Shown one piece after another: positions 36,301 through 50,100 of a stretch of 64,000 nucleotides of DNA. Each line of letters opens with the position of its first letter. Within the stretch, counting starts at the first letter, position 1. Where the stretch lies: contig PTFA01000028.1 in assembly GCA_003342895.1 (NCBI GenBank), positions 2,544,091 through 2,608,090 on the forward strand. Reading direction: 5' to 3'. Below the pieces are notes generated by a model, which saw only the letters and a list, made by a program, of their open reading frames with translations, was not told where the DNA came from and searched no databases. A program made the position numbers and the translations under genes. Source of the stretch: Casuarius casuarius. Its lineage: Eukaryota; Chordata; Aves; Casuariiformes; Casuariidae.

Positions 36301-37949
36301 ATTGAAACTCTAATAATAATCTTATACATGGAGAGACTGAATAAACAGAAAGTTTAAACCATTCGTGCTATTGCTGCGCACTGATTTTGTCAGTGCTAGA
36401 GAAATAAACTAACATGTTTCCTATTAGGGAGTTGGGTAAAACAGGAATTGGATGTAGAGCACATGCAGAAAAGAACAGATACCTGTAATTTATGGAAAAA
36501 AGCTTTTGATACTGAGAGTTGGGTTTTTTCTATAGTAAACTCAGGCACATGCTAACTCATTTGTTATGCATGTGTCTTTCCAATATACATTACTGCAACT
36601 TCCTTTATGATTTTTGAACTCCTTCACTTTTCCTATATGGGAGAACAATAGCAGGAAGGAGAAATATGTGTGTATTATTTAAACTAAGGAAGGGACAGGT
36701 GCAAAATTAAGTGACTTCCAGTTTAGTTGCACAAAATGTTTATACAAATTCAAATGGGATATTTTCCTAGATATCTGCTGGGAAGATATCTGTGAGAACT
36801 GATGTTATATAAGGATAATGTTACATGAGCTACTTTTCCAGTGCTTTAACTTTAAGGGTACAAGGAAGTAGCTCTGATATCCTGAGAAAGAATGTGTGGA
36901 GATTTGTTAGAGCACAGGCATTGACAAGGTCACATGGATGTTGACGTGGACAAGGGAAACAGCTATAAAGCTCTGAGGGCCGATGAATCAGGGACACTGG
37001 GCATTTATTTTACTTGGTCCCCTAAACATCAGACAATTATTGTTAACATTTGTAAATATGTGTGGCTTACTTTCCGTTATGGAAATGCAGTAAGGAAATA
37101 AAAATAGAGTATCCACACTATCCTACGTGTTTCGTATGAATAAGAAATAATGTTACCAAGGTTTTGTTGTTGCATGCTGAGTTTGGGTATTCAAACACAT
37201 ATTTGAAATGTTAATTTGAATAATTTCAATAAATATTTGAATAGATGTTGCAAACAGGCATTTTATTATTAGAGTGAATCTGGGGATTTTACAAAGTGTA
37301 CATGAGTGTCAATAGTTCCATCTTCACCGTTGAATGACAGGACTTAATTTTCAGCTAGGTTGCAGTGACTCAGCACACCTAGTCAGAGCTGACAGAATGG
37401 AAATATTTTCCAGCTAAACTGCTCTTCAGCAGAAAGCTAAATTTTTGATTGATTTTTTCCCTATGGATTTTCTGCTTTCCATGAAAAAGAACAAACTTTT
37501 TGTCAAAACATGGAATGCCTCAAGATTGGAATAGGTTTTCTTTGTGGCTAAAATTTAATATATTTCAGCTGAAATTAAAAATTTCTTTTCTGAAAGGGGT
37601 CTTTGTGAAGTGTTGTCTATCAGCAATGACTAAACTAAATCTTCTATCATACATCCTGGCCACGCAAGCACAATACACGGCCTTCTCACTTGTCAGAGAA
37701 AGAAAGGCCATAGCGAATTCCTAGAGATCTCAGCCAGCTAGGGATCCTGGTCTGTAGAGAAAAATAGCATTCTGACTGAAAAATCGAAGTATCAGATGTG
37801 AGTGTGGTGTACTAATCACCAAGAGACTTAAGACAGGTCTCCCTTTTTGGCCTGTTATCCCTCCCTTCACTCATTTGGCATAGTCTTTCAGCTGCCAAAT
37901 AGTAACAGGTCAACTGGACAACAGAAACCAGAAGCTTTAACTGAGTACA
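36301..37949. other. Intergenic, no gene recognised
   Basis: AT-rich DNA between two CR1 copies, without recognisable features. Confidence 0.65.
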
Positions 37950-38917
37950 GATAGCAAGGTCAAAACTAGTGGATGAGAAGGCAGACAAAAATCAACAAAT
38001 CAATATGGATCTTTAGCAGCTCAGAGGTCACTGACACTAAACTGACTGAATCCTATGATGAGGTGACTGCACAGTCAGTGGACAAGGAGGGCAGAACTTT
38101 GGATGTTGTTTACCTGGACTTTGCAAGGCCGCCAACATGGTCTCCTACAGTATCCTAATACACAAATTGGTGAGATATGGACTGGATAAGCAGATGATCA
38201 AGCAGGTGGAAAGTTGACTGGGCTGATGGACTCAAGAGGTTGTATGATCAGGGGTATGAAGTCCGATTTTTGGCTGGTTACTAGCTGCATCCCTCAGGGA
38301 CCGATACCAAGTCCCATACTGTTTAACATCTTTATTAATGACGTGGATGATAGGAAGGAGTTCACCCTCAGCATGTCTGCAGATGATACCAAACTGGGGG
38401 GAATGGTTATTACACTGGAGGGAAAGCTTCTATTCAGAGGGACCTCTATTTCTCAACAGGCTGGAGAAATGGGATGACAAGAATCTCATGAAGTTGAACA
38501 AAGGCAAATTCAAAGTCCTGGGATGGAATTACCTCATGCAACACTGCAGACTGGGCGCTGAGTGAATAGAAATGAGCTTTGCAGAGAAGATCTTACTGCT
38601 GTCTACAACTATCTCGTAGAAAGGTATAAAGAAGACAGAGACAGACCCTTCCTGGAGGTACACAGCAACAGGACAAGAGGCAAAGGACGCAAGTTGGAAC
38701 ATGGGAATAAGAAAAGATTTGTCACCTGTGGTCGAACGCTGGAACAAGTTGCTCAGAGAGGCTGTGGAATCTACATCCTTGGAGATACTCAAAACTCAGC
38801 TGGTCAATGTCCTGAGCAACCTGATCTGGTTGGACACACTTTGAACAACAGCTTGGACTAGATGGCTTCCAGAGGTCCCTTCCAACCTTAGTTATTCTGT
38901 GATTCTCTGATTCTATT
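37950..38917 (+). mobile_element. CR1 LINE, reverse-transcriptase part and 3' end, decayed
   Basis: Begins inside the reverse transcriptase (TLDVVYLDFA, then after frameshifts a PQG-like segment, LFNIFINDVDD, SADDTKLGG, DKNLMKLNKGKFKVLGWN). It then skips to the 3' region (PFLEVHSNRTRGKGRKLEHG, VAQRGCGI). It ends with the CR1-typical repeats TTCTGTGATTCTCTGATTCT at about 38888-38910. The catalytic YADD-type motif reads SADD. At least two frameshifts and a deletion near 38565. Confidence 0.9.
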
Positions 38918-41900
38918 AATATTGTGTCCTCTTCTGCTGCTGAAGTTATTAATAAAACAAATCTGTTTTCCCTTGTCAGTCTGCCAAGTTGCAATTTCCA
39001 TGGTAACAAGGGAATTCCTCTTTCTCAATTTTTCCTACTTGTTAGATTAATTACCATATTAGTGAGAAAGAAGACCTAACTGAAGGTGGAGAAATTCCTC
39101 ACTACCACAGGATTATCTTTTCTTCAAAATGCTGTACCATTCAGTTACTCTATCAGATGAGGAAGACATTGCTGAGACAATGTTCAGCAAAATAACTGCA
39201 TGGGGGCTATTGGTGTTGGAAAGAAACGTGAAGAGACATTTTATCTTCTGTTTGTTGTCCGAAGAAAAGGAAACTGCTCTCATCTGCTTCACCAGAGTCT
39301 GATTAACAACCTTGCGCATTGGAACGACAACCCTACTTCAAATGAGTTATTTCTGGTTTACACCATAAGAAGGCAATCAAGTTATATTCCTGGGTCTGAA
39401 ACTTCTAATAAGAAATGCCTATAAACCAACAAATACTTAAACCTTTGAGACGTCTGGCTGGGAAGAAGAGCAATTAGGTTTTAGATACCTACTGAAATCT
39501 CATACCCCATTGCTCTGACTTTGTGTTGCTTGTTAACTGATTTCGAAAGATACCTAGTTTGAGCAGAGCATCTGCTGTGCTGTAAAATGAAGGCTTCACT
39601 AACTGCTATTTACCTTAATAGTTTTCAGATTGCATCCCACATGGCTACAAAAAGGGAAACATCAGCTATATTTACAATGTCAAGAAAGACAACATTTTTT
39701 TCCTTAAGCTTTCATCTTGTTTGCTCCCTTAAAAACACTAAAAATGAATAGAAAAGAATTTCCTGGGGAAAACTCTGAAACACTTAGATAAAATAGAAGG
39801 AAATGACAGTGAAAGAGAATGAGAGGCCTGTGTGTCATGGATGGGGGTGGGAGACTTCAAATTATGAAGCAGAGGGTAAGAAGCAAAGTGTTCCTTAGTA
39901 GTCAGTGGCTTAAAAGTCATGACATTATTAATCATTTGTATAGGACAAGAAATGTGCATGGCTCTGTACTGTGAAAGATAAACAAATAGATGGATCTGTC
40001 ATGGGTTTACATTTTAAAGGAAGGGGAAAAGTCAAAGGAACACAGTACGGCATATATAACCGTTAGAGCTTTCAAGTTTTAGAGAATAGTTGAAGTTTTT
40101 ATAAGGTCAGGAGTAGCTACAGTTGGGAAACAATTTCTGAATAACTTCTGCCAGAAAAAAAGCCGTTTCAAATCAAATTATTCCTCTCCCACAAAGCTGT
40201 ATTGACTTAAATTAAAATTTCTGCCAACAAAAAGGGTTTCACTTCAGAAAAGATTCAGATTTAATTTTGGAATCTATTCTGAATTTTTTTTATTATTTGC
40301 TGTTATTCGATGATATCACATAAGTAAAATAAGTTGCATTTGTAAATGTTTCTGGACACTCGCTAGCTTGTATTTCTTGAGACTTCTAGGTCTTCATTTT
40401 TCTGGAGTAAAACAGGACTTAGGTATTGGTTTATATGGAAACATTTTGCGGAGAAGAAGTTGGTATTTATGCTACTTACCTTTATCCAGGTAATGTGGTT
40501 GCTCATTAGGAAACAAGTCTCCATGCATAGTCAGCAGGGGAGGAGAGGTAAGTGCATTTATTTTCTGTGAGGCTTAAGGATAATGATGCTGAAGAACAGG
40601 TAGAGTAAATCTGGAGGCTGAAAGTTACCGCTCTCCACATGCTAAGAGGGAATGCTACAACAGCTTGAGCCCAGAAAGTGTTTTTCTCAGACAATGTGGC
40701 GAATCGCTTCTCAATAACACAGGCAGGACTCGTTACACTAAAGAAAAAGTGTTTCATACCAATAATAAGCAGAGCTCATTCATTTTTAAAATGAAAATAT
40801 AAGATTTGCACTATTGTATCATAAAAGAATGTGAAAATACAACAACCACACCATCCATAAAACAATGTAAAACGATGTTGTAATTGTAAAATAATTTCAG
40901 AAAATTCAGACACCGAAAAACTTGGAATTGTTTTTTTACAGGACCATGATTTCTAGAGTTTCTAATTCCACAAGTATTTGTTTTCCTTCAAACTAACAAT
41001 AAAACAAATGCCAATTTGTCACTCCGATTAAACTGGGTTTCTAAGCTTCAGCCAGCTTTTGGGGCAACAGAGCAGTTTGCTCATGCCACTTTCCCATTGA
41101 TGGATTAAGTGAAATCTCCCCTTGATTCCTAAACCTGACTAGGGATATGTCACTACCAAACAGCAAAGCATTTACTAAATCGCAGTGTTCATGAGTCACA
41201 TCTATCAAACACTGCTGCTAAGAGCAAATTTGGCAGAGGGACTGCATTGTTATACTCTTCTGTTTTGTATATCATTATATCATCAGCTGGAGTTATTTTT
41301 CAGAACAATATTGAGTGCCTATTACATACCGCTTCAAGCATGTCACTATATATTATTATTACACTGACCAGCCATTTTTCATTTTCATGGATGTCATGAA
41401 ATGAGTCAGGGAGGTAATATTTATGTTTTAGGTATACAAGGTGACCCTCAAGAATGTTAAACAAATTAATTTTAAAGTAGCTTAGGTAAACTGCATTTAA
41501 CTCCTTTTTAGATACTGTCTTCAGAATTAAATTTTATGTAGTTTAATTCAAATTCAAAAGGAATTTAATCAGATTGAATTCAGGTTACCTTAGTACCTAA
41601 CAACCTAATGCTGTTCGAATACTCCACTTTAAATGCACCTCTTTAGTTAATTCAGATTCATCTTCTCAATTCTGACCATGTTATCAACTTCCCAGCTGAA
41701 TTCCCACATATTCTAACTTGTTTTCTTATAATAAACACAAACTGCTAGGCTGGAGGATGCTAGTAGCCACCAGTATTCTCAACTTTGATACATTAGTGAT
41801 CTCAAACCTCACGATAGCTGACCATCTGGGTAGCAAACTTTCTTTTAACCTAATTAAGAAAATAATTAAATACCCTTTTGGTTAGCAATAAATGAGACAC

Positions 41901-44900
41901 TAGACACTGCTACCAAAACCACAGACCAGTGAGGAAAACCTAGACTCCACCAATCAAGATTTCTCTGTGACACTTCGCAAACGCAAAGGATGGGTTCTGA
42001 TTAGATCGCAGGACTGCATATGTGTGAGTGAGAAGTGAACCTAACAAAAATGCAGTTAAAAAAACTCCAGGGCCAGCCAAGGAAGTACTAGTAGCATGGC
42101 CCTGGAAGAAATCCAAAGAGGGGGGAAAAGAACTAATTTTGGACAGAGTGCTGGCATAAAACAGGTTTGATTTTCTGAACAAAGAAACTGCCTCCTGTTG
42201 TTTGTCCCTACTGTATTCAGGGAGACAGAATTCTGTGTATGTTCTTTGTAAATGAAGAGGAACACACCCAAAAATCCCAGACTCTTCTGATGTAGCTTGT
42301 TTTATGTCAAGAGTCTTGACTGAATGCAGAATTATATGCCTGGGGTACTTGATATTCAGTACATACCTTCTACTTTTCTAAAATCTGCTGCCTTTGTTAA
42401 CTCTACTTCTCAGCTCCTTTTGCACAGATATAAGTGAGTATTGATCTTTGGGAGAAAAAACAGTCAACTCAAGAATCTAAACACTACTTGCATTTCTCCT
42501 TGCATACTGTGCCCTGATGTAAATAGCAGAATAAGTCACCACAATTTTCTCTCCTTGGGCCTCTGCCCGGCAAGGTAGAGCACCCCTCGGGAAAAGCATG
42601 GTTAGCACAGAGCCCTCATTGCCCCCGGCAGGGGGGTGGCCATGCTGGGGGAGACTCTCCAGGTGCTGGCCTTTGGGGCGTGGGCTGTTTTCAGCCAGTG
42701 TGAACTGACGTACTCCTCCGCAACAAGGTAGGTCCAGGAGAACATTCTTTATCCAAGCTTGCCTTTCAGCCCTCTTGGTCTTCTGGAAAACTAATACAAA
42801 TGATCAGCAAGAGGTGAAGGATGCTCATGGGGACCTGACTTAAAAATGCTATGGTCAGAATGAAGAAGTAGCTTGCATGGCGGGGGGGCATGAATTATGC
42901 TGTCTGAAGCACAGTATTCTTCCATGAATACTGTTAAATTATTCCTGTTGCTGATTACTTATCTCTGGCTTAGAAAAAATGCTCTACACCATAGATCTTA
43001 CAACTGAATCGCAACCAACTTTCTGGGCTTTTAATTTCCCTAAGCTCTTCTACTAGGTCTTATCACTGACTTTGATTTCTAATTACCCAATTGAACAGTA
43101 CACTAGATCTTCAAAACATGTCACCTGGCTTTCACGGTCAGAGTATAAACCAGTCCCACAGCTACACTCGTTATACCCTGGAGTAACAAATGGTGAGAAT
43201 TAGTACATAGTTTGAGTATGAGAGTGACAGAACATTCTTGTTTCAGTAAGAAATAGGATGCTGTTTTCCATTCTCTCTCTACCCCAAGACTCTCCTTCCG
43301 CTTTAGGTCAGAAGCTAAGGAGAGCCTTGTACAAACACATGGCTTGTGGATATCAATGCCTCAGCTCTTTTGGATGGGACAGATAATTCTTCTAACTTGC
43401 TGTTCTGCAGGAAGAATTTGTGCATCAGCTCAAGTGACCAGAAAAATGAAACCCACTGTAGGCTGGTATAGCCTCTTCTTTATAGGATGAAGAGTTTCCA
43501 TGAGGAGGGAAGGGGAGAGGAAGAAGTGATATCACGTAACCAGTTTAACCCTCAGATGATGACATCCTTTAGTATTCTCTACAGCAAGATAAATATAACT
43601 GCATTCTACAGTGGCCCCTTGAATTCCAGTTTAGATTATCCCTGCAAAGGTCCATTCTACTATCAAGGGTTTCCAGATCATATACTTTTTGCATTCGTAT
43701 AGGTATGAGTGCTGGTATAGGAGCTGTAATAGCAGTTCTCTATTGCAAGAAGGACAATTGCTTTCTGTGTTTCCAGGATCTGCCATGCACATTTTGTGCT
43801 GCTGGGTAGCACAATGAAGCTGAAGTACAGCATTGGGTCAAGACCCATATCTTCACAAGGTCAAATTGTTCTTTATCTAACTCAGCATCTTTGCCTGCCT
43901 GCACTGCTGCTCAGGCAGAAGAAGAAGGAAGTTTGCATGTCAGGAAGATTGCTTCCTATTGCAGCATGAATAACCCAACTGGTAGCAGGTTGGCTGTGTG
44001 CCATTCAAAATTGAACAGCCAAGTCAAACTGGGTCAGATTTATGCTTTACTGGGGTAATGCTGTCTAGTCATACGCTGGTGCAGGAGCATTCTCAGATCA
44101 GCGTCAGCTCAGTCATGGGAGGAGGAAGAGAGAGCAAAGGAAGTTTGGCTGTCAGAAACCTTGTTTTATCTTCTATTGAAAATAGCCAACTGGCAGCTGG
44201 TCAGGCATTCAAAGTTTAAAGGTCTAGTGACACCTGTTTTAGGTACATCCCTTCCTCAGTTAATGGGCCGAAAGTGTAAGCATCGGGCAGCAGCCTGAGC
44301 TGTTAGCTAAAGCCATTTTCCATTTCAGCTGTGCAGTGGACTCCACTGATCTGTAAGTTCTGCATGTTTTTCTTGCCTCCATAGGCAAGCACCATGGGCA
44401 CACAGCTCAGGTTGATATTGTCATCTCTGGTGGATGAGGCAACTGCTGTTCCTGCTGTCAGGCCCAATCTGCTGACTGTTTAAGACAGGGAACAGACCTG
44501 GGCTGCAGTTCATGCATGCTGAACTGGCTCCATGAGGTCCTCTTTACTCTCATATGTGTCACAATTGGTTTGACTCTCACTTAGAAGGTAGTAAGTGCAA
44601 TCAAACCCATCATAAATATGAAGCTACTAATTATTTTCTTGCCCAGTGAACCTGAACATGTGCCTCAGCTGCACAGGTAGGGCAGTATGCAGTTTTGCAC
44701 TGTATTTTCATTTGGCTTTATAGTCTGACTTGCATAATCACCTGCTACTTTCCGCCTGAGGAGAGGACGTTGCAATTGCATCTGCCTAGAGGAAAGAAGA
44801 ATAAACAAGTGGAGAGAGAAAAGGACAGAAGGAATAAAGATTGCTAAAAAAGACATGGAGTACAGTATGATGGCAAATGAGGTGAGTGATATTTTAACTA

Positions 44901-45839
44901 TTCCTCCTCTCACAAAGGAGAGCTCCATAATAATAAAATGTATACACTAACAGGGTATAGTTCAGGTTGCAAAGTGAAACAGTGAGAAGTTAGCAGAAGA
45001 AAAAATAAAGAAGGTGTGTTGAGGTGGGTTCTGACAAGGCAAGAAAGGGTTCGAGCACCCCCGTCAGCATGGAAACCAAGTGCCTGTGCGAGTTTTCCCA
45101 GTGAGACAGAGCAGTCAGTGGTTACAGTGAGGTGGAGAGAGGGACTCAGAGGGTCTGGAGGGAAGAAGTTCTGTTTCCCTAGTGCTTGGAGAAAAGTTTG
45201 TGGTTTTGACACGTAACTTTGCTTTAAAGATGTTGGAAACCTGTAATGAAAAATGGGAAGAGCAACATAAGAATTGGTTATCCTTGTAAGAGTGGTTTGC
45301 GGAGCTGTCAGGCCAAGGGCTCGCACCTTGCAGTGGGAAGCACCTCAGCAAATGGAGATAGTACGAAGTGCAGGGAGAAGCTATAAGAAGTGAAAGACAC
45401 AACTGCGTTTTAGTTATGACTGTGTTTTTCTCCTCTGATCAGCTCGGGCTGGTATTCAACTGAGCTTTCTCATCCTGAAGCTATTTGTTCTCTCCTGAAA
45501 GGTGTGTTTCTTTAAGTAACTCCTCTCAACACGTAGAGCAGGTCATAATGAATCCCCCCAGGTTTAGCTTTTATGGAAGGAAGACCAATCGGTTATTCCT
45601 GGTGTGGTGACACACAAATGTCCCTGTTTGCGATACAGACAAAATAATGCAGCGTCTCTGTTTGGATTGCTGTTGTTTAGAAAATTTTGCCCAGCATACT
45701 CTCTCAGTCTTCAGCCATGTGTGCTCTGGGACTTGTTGAACCAGACTCTGCGGCTTTGTATGCAGTTGCACCTCTGCTGGTTTTGCCATTCAGTTGTCAT
45801 CCAAGTACGCTATGGTGAGGATGGGCAATAAGATAGCTC
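38918..45839. other. Intergenic, no gene recognised
   Basis: Mostly AT-rich. A GC-richer patch at about 42545-42740 contains a few CpGs, a TGACGTA motif and a donor-like AAG|GTAGGT. The longest open frame, 44910-45326 on the minus strand, has no recognisable domain. Confidence 0.6.
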
Positions 45840-47140
45840 GAAGAGCTGTGGCTCGAGTGTGTCTGAGGCCTGACCAGCTTGTTACAGCTGTGAGGATACC
45901 TGGGGGCCAGCACTGCTGCTGCAGTGGCCCCCAGACAGGAGCTCTGAGGGCGAGCAAGAGGCTGAGGAGGAGGAAGGGCTGGGAGAGACTGCTGGCGCTC
46001 CCGAATGGGCAGGCTGGCGTTTACCCGAGGGAGGTCTCCCTGGGCCCGGAGAGGAGACCGGGCTTTCGAGAGCCAAGCAGCACATTTTGTGTTAGTCAAG
46101 CTAGACTGTTTCTCGAAGTCAGGCACTGAGGGGTTAGTGAGGCACAAAACGGAGGACACGGAGGGTGTTCGTGAGGCGAGGGCCCCCGGCAGGAGGCCAG
46201 GCCCAGCGCCCCATGCTGTCCCTGGGGCCAGGCCCGGCCCCTCTTGCCGAGGGGTTTCCTCCCTTTCCCCAGGCAGAGCCTCCTTGTCCTCTGCTGCAAA
46301 CGATGGACAGAAAACGGCAACAAAAAGGGAAGCTAGTTCAACACTTCGTGCTGCACTCCAGTCACGCTAGCCAGGCGGACGCCCGCTGCAGATCATGCCG
46401 GCGTCCGGTGCCGACAAGCCTCTGCGAACGCCCGCGGGGCGAGCGCGAGGCCCGCACAGCCCTCCCCCGGGAAGCTCGCCCACGGCTTACCATTGCCGGC
46501 AGCTCCACAGGCCCCAGAAAGTAAGTGGTCTCCCCATCTCAGCACCTAGCTGAGGGCGGGCTCCAGCCGTGAGCCCTGGGCGCCCACCGGGCAGGACCTC
46601 CGCGGGGCGACGCCAGCCTCTGCGGCCGGGAGCGGGCGCCTAGTGGCGTGTGGGTGCCCTCATGAGGGAGCCTGAATAGTAGCGAGTCAGCAGTTTAGTT
46701 TCCACAGAAGGGGCTTTAAGGCGAGCAGACAGGCCTGGTACTCTCCTACCAAGCTTTTCATAAAAAGATTGAAATAGTTAGCGTACACGAGAGGTGCTTA
46801 GGAAAGCCAGGCCCGTGCGCTGTGGCCAAGCGGTCACGGCTGGCGAGCAGCAGTGGCACGGGGCCTCCTCAGCCCCCGACGCAGGCGGCGCGAAACCTCG
46901 CGTCTCTTCTGCAAAGCGGATGGGATTTCCCTCCCCAGGGATGAAGCCTTGCTCAGTGTCCGTTTGCCGGATGCCCCCGTCAGGAGATGCATCGAGGCGC
47001 CCGGGGCGGCGGGCCGGTGGCCAGGCTGTGGGCAGCGGTGACGGGCTTCCCTGCCCGCCTTGCCTCCCTGCTGGCCTCGGAAAGCGGCAGAGGGGCCTGC
47101 GATGTGCATACGCCGTGCAGCAAAAGGCCTACGCGAGTAA
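45840..47140. promoter_or_regulatory. Orphan CpG island, possible unannotated promoter
   Basis: The sequence shifts sharply from AT-rich to GC- and CpG-rich over about 1.3 kb, densest at about 46360-46640 and 46800-47130, then returns to AT-rich. CpG clusters such as GCGAACGCCCGCGGGGCGAG are typical of unmethylated islands. Overlapping open frames on both strands (about 60-120 codons) show no recognisable domain and look compositional. A consensus splice donor, CAGAAA|GTAAGTGG, lies at 46520/46521 on the plus strand, so a spliced noncoding RNA starting here is possible. It lies 26 kb beyond PTCD2 and 9 kb beyond the 3' end of ZNF366. Confidence 0.6.
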
Positions 47141-50100
47141 GACTTGAAACGCTAAGTATTAAATTAAATGTTTCTGAAGAGTGTGCAGATTTGAACAGTG
47201 TAAGGTAGCTTTCTAGTTGCTGGGCAACTTGGCCTCATCTCCGTGTTAACGTCATGAGGAGGCTCTCAAATCAAAGAAATTTTAGGGACGTTTATTAAAC
47301 AGATTGGAAAATGTTTAATATTGATACAATGACCTATTTTTTTATGAACCTAGATGTCCAAAATAGCTATGCTGTCTTTCTCCTCACCCCCCAAAGTTGT
47401 TGTATGACTCATGGCAATTCAGGTTGAAACTTTGAGGTGGAAAGTTGTTGATAGTTGAAAATGGAGAATCAAAATGGAGAAAATCTTCAGATGTACGAGG
47501 GAATGCTCCTCTCCTTTGACAACGTTGTAATTGAAGTGCTTGAGCAGCAGGAAAGAGCAGGTGGCAGATTATTTTTGGAGAAGGGAGCTTTAACTGCACT
47601 CGCAAACTTGCACGCACATTCGCACAGCAAGAGCAAGTCTAGGTTTGCTGACTTTGCTGCTTTATGAAGCTGTTGTTTTGGGATGACGTCAACTGGATGA
47701 GACCACCCTTCATAATCCTGATCGGCAGGATTTTATGGTTGCTGTCAATCTGTAGGGATTTTTTTCAAGTGTCTTTGAAAAAAAGCCATATATGGAAACA
47801 GCTGCATTATGAATATACTCTGGCTGACTAGACTGTTAATTCATGGGGTATAAACGCATAAAGATAAAAGAGAGGTTAACAATCTTTGTCCACTATGAGT
47901 TAATCAAGGGATTCCCACTGTCTGCTAGTACTCACATGTTCTGGCTCTAATCTGAAAAAAGAAGTGCAAACCCCAAAACATTAAAACATTTTTTTAAATT
48001 TACCTAAAAATGTTTAAATCTATGTCTTGCTTCGAAGTTAGGGCTTGTCTGTCATACTGAGGTATTCCCCTTTTATTAAAGCATTTCACCAGAAAAGAAT
48101 GGACGTGGCAGCACTACAGCAGTCTCAGAGCAGGTCACCCTGAGCGGTTACCGTCTCCTGTAGAAAGGTGCCTCAGTGTTCTGTGCACCAGGCTCCTAAA
48201 GAGTTAATCAGAGAAAGTGAAATGGAAAAAGAGGAAATATTTTTTAAAAATACAAAATAAAAAAGCAGAAGCATAAGAAAAGGCAATTTGCTAGTTTGCC
48301 ACCATCTGTCAAAAATGCATGCAAGTAATCACTTTAGCTACTCACTTTCCTCAGGATTCAGGATAAGATCTACATAAAAATTGGTTCCATGTGGGAGCAT
48401 AAAAATACAGAACTAAAGCCTGGGACAAATATACCTGAAAGTATGTGATTATAAGAAACTGAAGAAATAGGTCAACCCACCTGCAAGATTATTAGACTCC
48501 CACAGTGAGAGTGCTGGGGCAAAGAAAATGAAAGCCTTGCATTATCCAACAGAGTATGAGTAGTAGGGTTGGTTCGTGCTGCATAGGGATTGGATCTGTT
48601 TCTGTAATTCAGGTAGAATCACCCACTGAACATATAGCTGAAATCAAGAATGTGAGTCTGTGTCCCCATTAGATGTTCAGTACTGAAATGGGTGCAGCCA
48701 TTTAAAATATTTTGTGCTGCAGCTGCTTGTTACTGAAAAGTGGATTGAACAGGCTGCGTGAGTACTGCTCATCCACTTCAGTGTGAAATTAGATGAGTTT
48801 GCTTAACCTGGGGAGGATATAACCAAAATAGATTAACTTTGCATTGGAGTGGATCAGCCTTGCACAATCCATTTGTACAGTCTATTCTGCTGGTTAGCAG
48901 TGGGGTGGCTGCCTCCCGCAGGATGATGGCAACAAACATGTATGGGCTACTGTTATTGTAAACAATTTTGGCCATTTCTGTAGCAAATATTTGACAATGG
49001 CATGAGTTTCGCCGGTGCCTAGTCCCAACTGGTTGCTCACGTGAAATCTGACTCATACTTAACATCCCTGTAGAACTTGGAGTGTAGTTAATCTCAGTTT
49101 AATAAAAATTCTCATCAGGGGGTAACTTTGAGTTTTTTCCCCTCGAGTAAGATCACATTTCTTTTCAAGCTCCCAAGTAGTGTTTGCATGTCCGTTTATG
49201 AAACCTATATCATCTTGCACCTTGCTTGCCTTGGTGCTGCTCTCAGAGACTTCCAAGTACTAGGCACAATCCTGTTTCAATTTTACTGTAGCTCTTTTCA
49301 CAGCAGGACTTCATCATTGTTGTCAGTTTTCATTATATTCTTGTAGCGGGCTGGAGAGTTAATTCTCTCTCTTGTGCAAATGCTTTATATACTGATTTTA
49401 AAAAATCATCTTGTCCTATAAATAAAAGATCAATAGTTACATGCTTATGGAAAAGTCCTATACCATGCAGTAGAAAATGGCAAGGTCTGTGAAAAATTAA
49501 CTAGTCTGAAGAATTCTGTGGAAAGATATCATTCTGCATTGATTGGTATTTTTCTGGGATTCTATCTGCCACTTACCTCACTAAATTATCTATATTTCTT
49601 TTAGAGTCCTTTTTGTGATACCCTGTCTATCATTTTTATACTGGGCTCATCTCCATTAAATTATGCAGTAACTTTCCATCAGATAGAAACACATTTCTTG
49701 TTTTAAGACAGCCGCATCATTCTCACTTTATTATGCTCTGTCTTTTAGTAGATTAATTACTGTCTTGATCATAATTTATTCTGTAATGATTTTCTATTGA
49801 GAACTGTAAGGCTACTTAAGTACATAAAACAAATACAATGTAAATAGACAATCCCATTTTCAAAAACATAGGCCCACATTCTCCACTGATGTAAATTGGC
49901 AGAGATCTGTTGAACTCAACTGCTCACACTGTGAGAGATTTGTTAATCCAGGAAGTACTTCACTGAAAGGGAATGGTGCCTGACTCCATCTGAATTAGGT
50001 GATTTGTGGGATTGGACTGAAAATACAATATTTTTTCGTACAGAATAAACAGAATGATTGGACAGCAGAAGATTTGTTCACAAAGTGGATATTCTCTGTT

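Noticed and set aside
44910..45326. 138-codon minus-strand open frame
   Set aside because: No recognisable domain, no support from splice sites or neighbours, overlapping frames on both strands.
45794..46524. Several overlapping plus- and minus-strand open frames in the CpG island
   Set aside because: Arginine/proline/alanine-rich frames on both strands are expected from GC-rich DNA with few stop codons. No domain or conserved start was seen.
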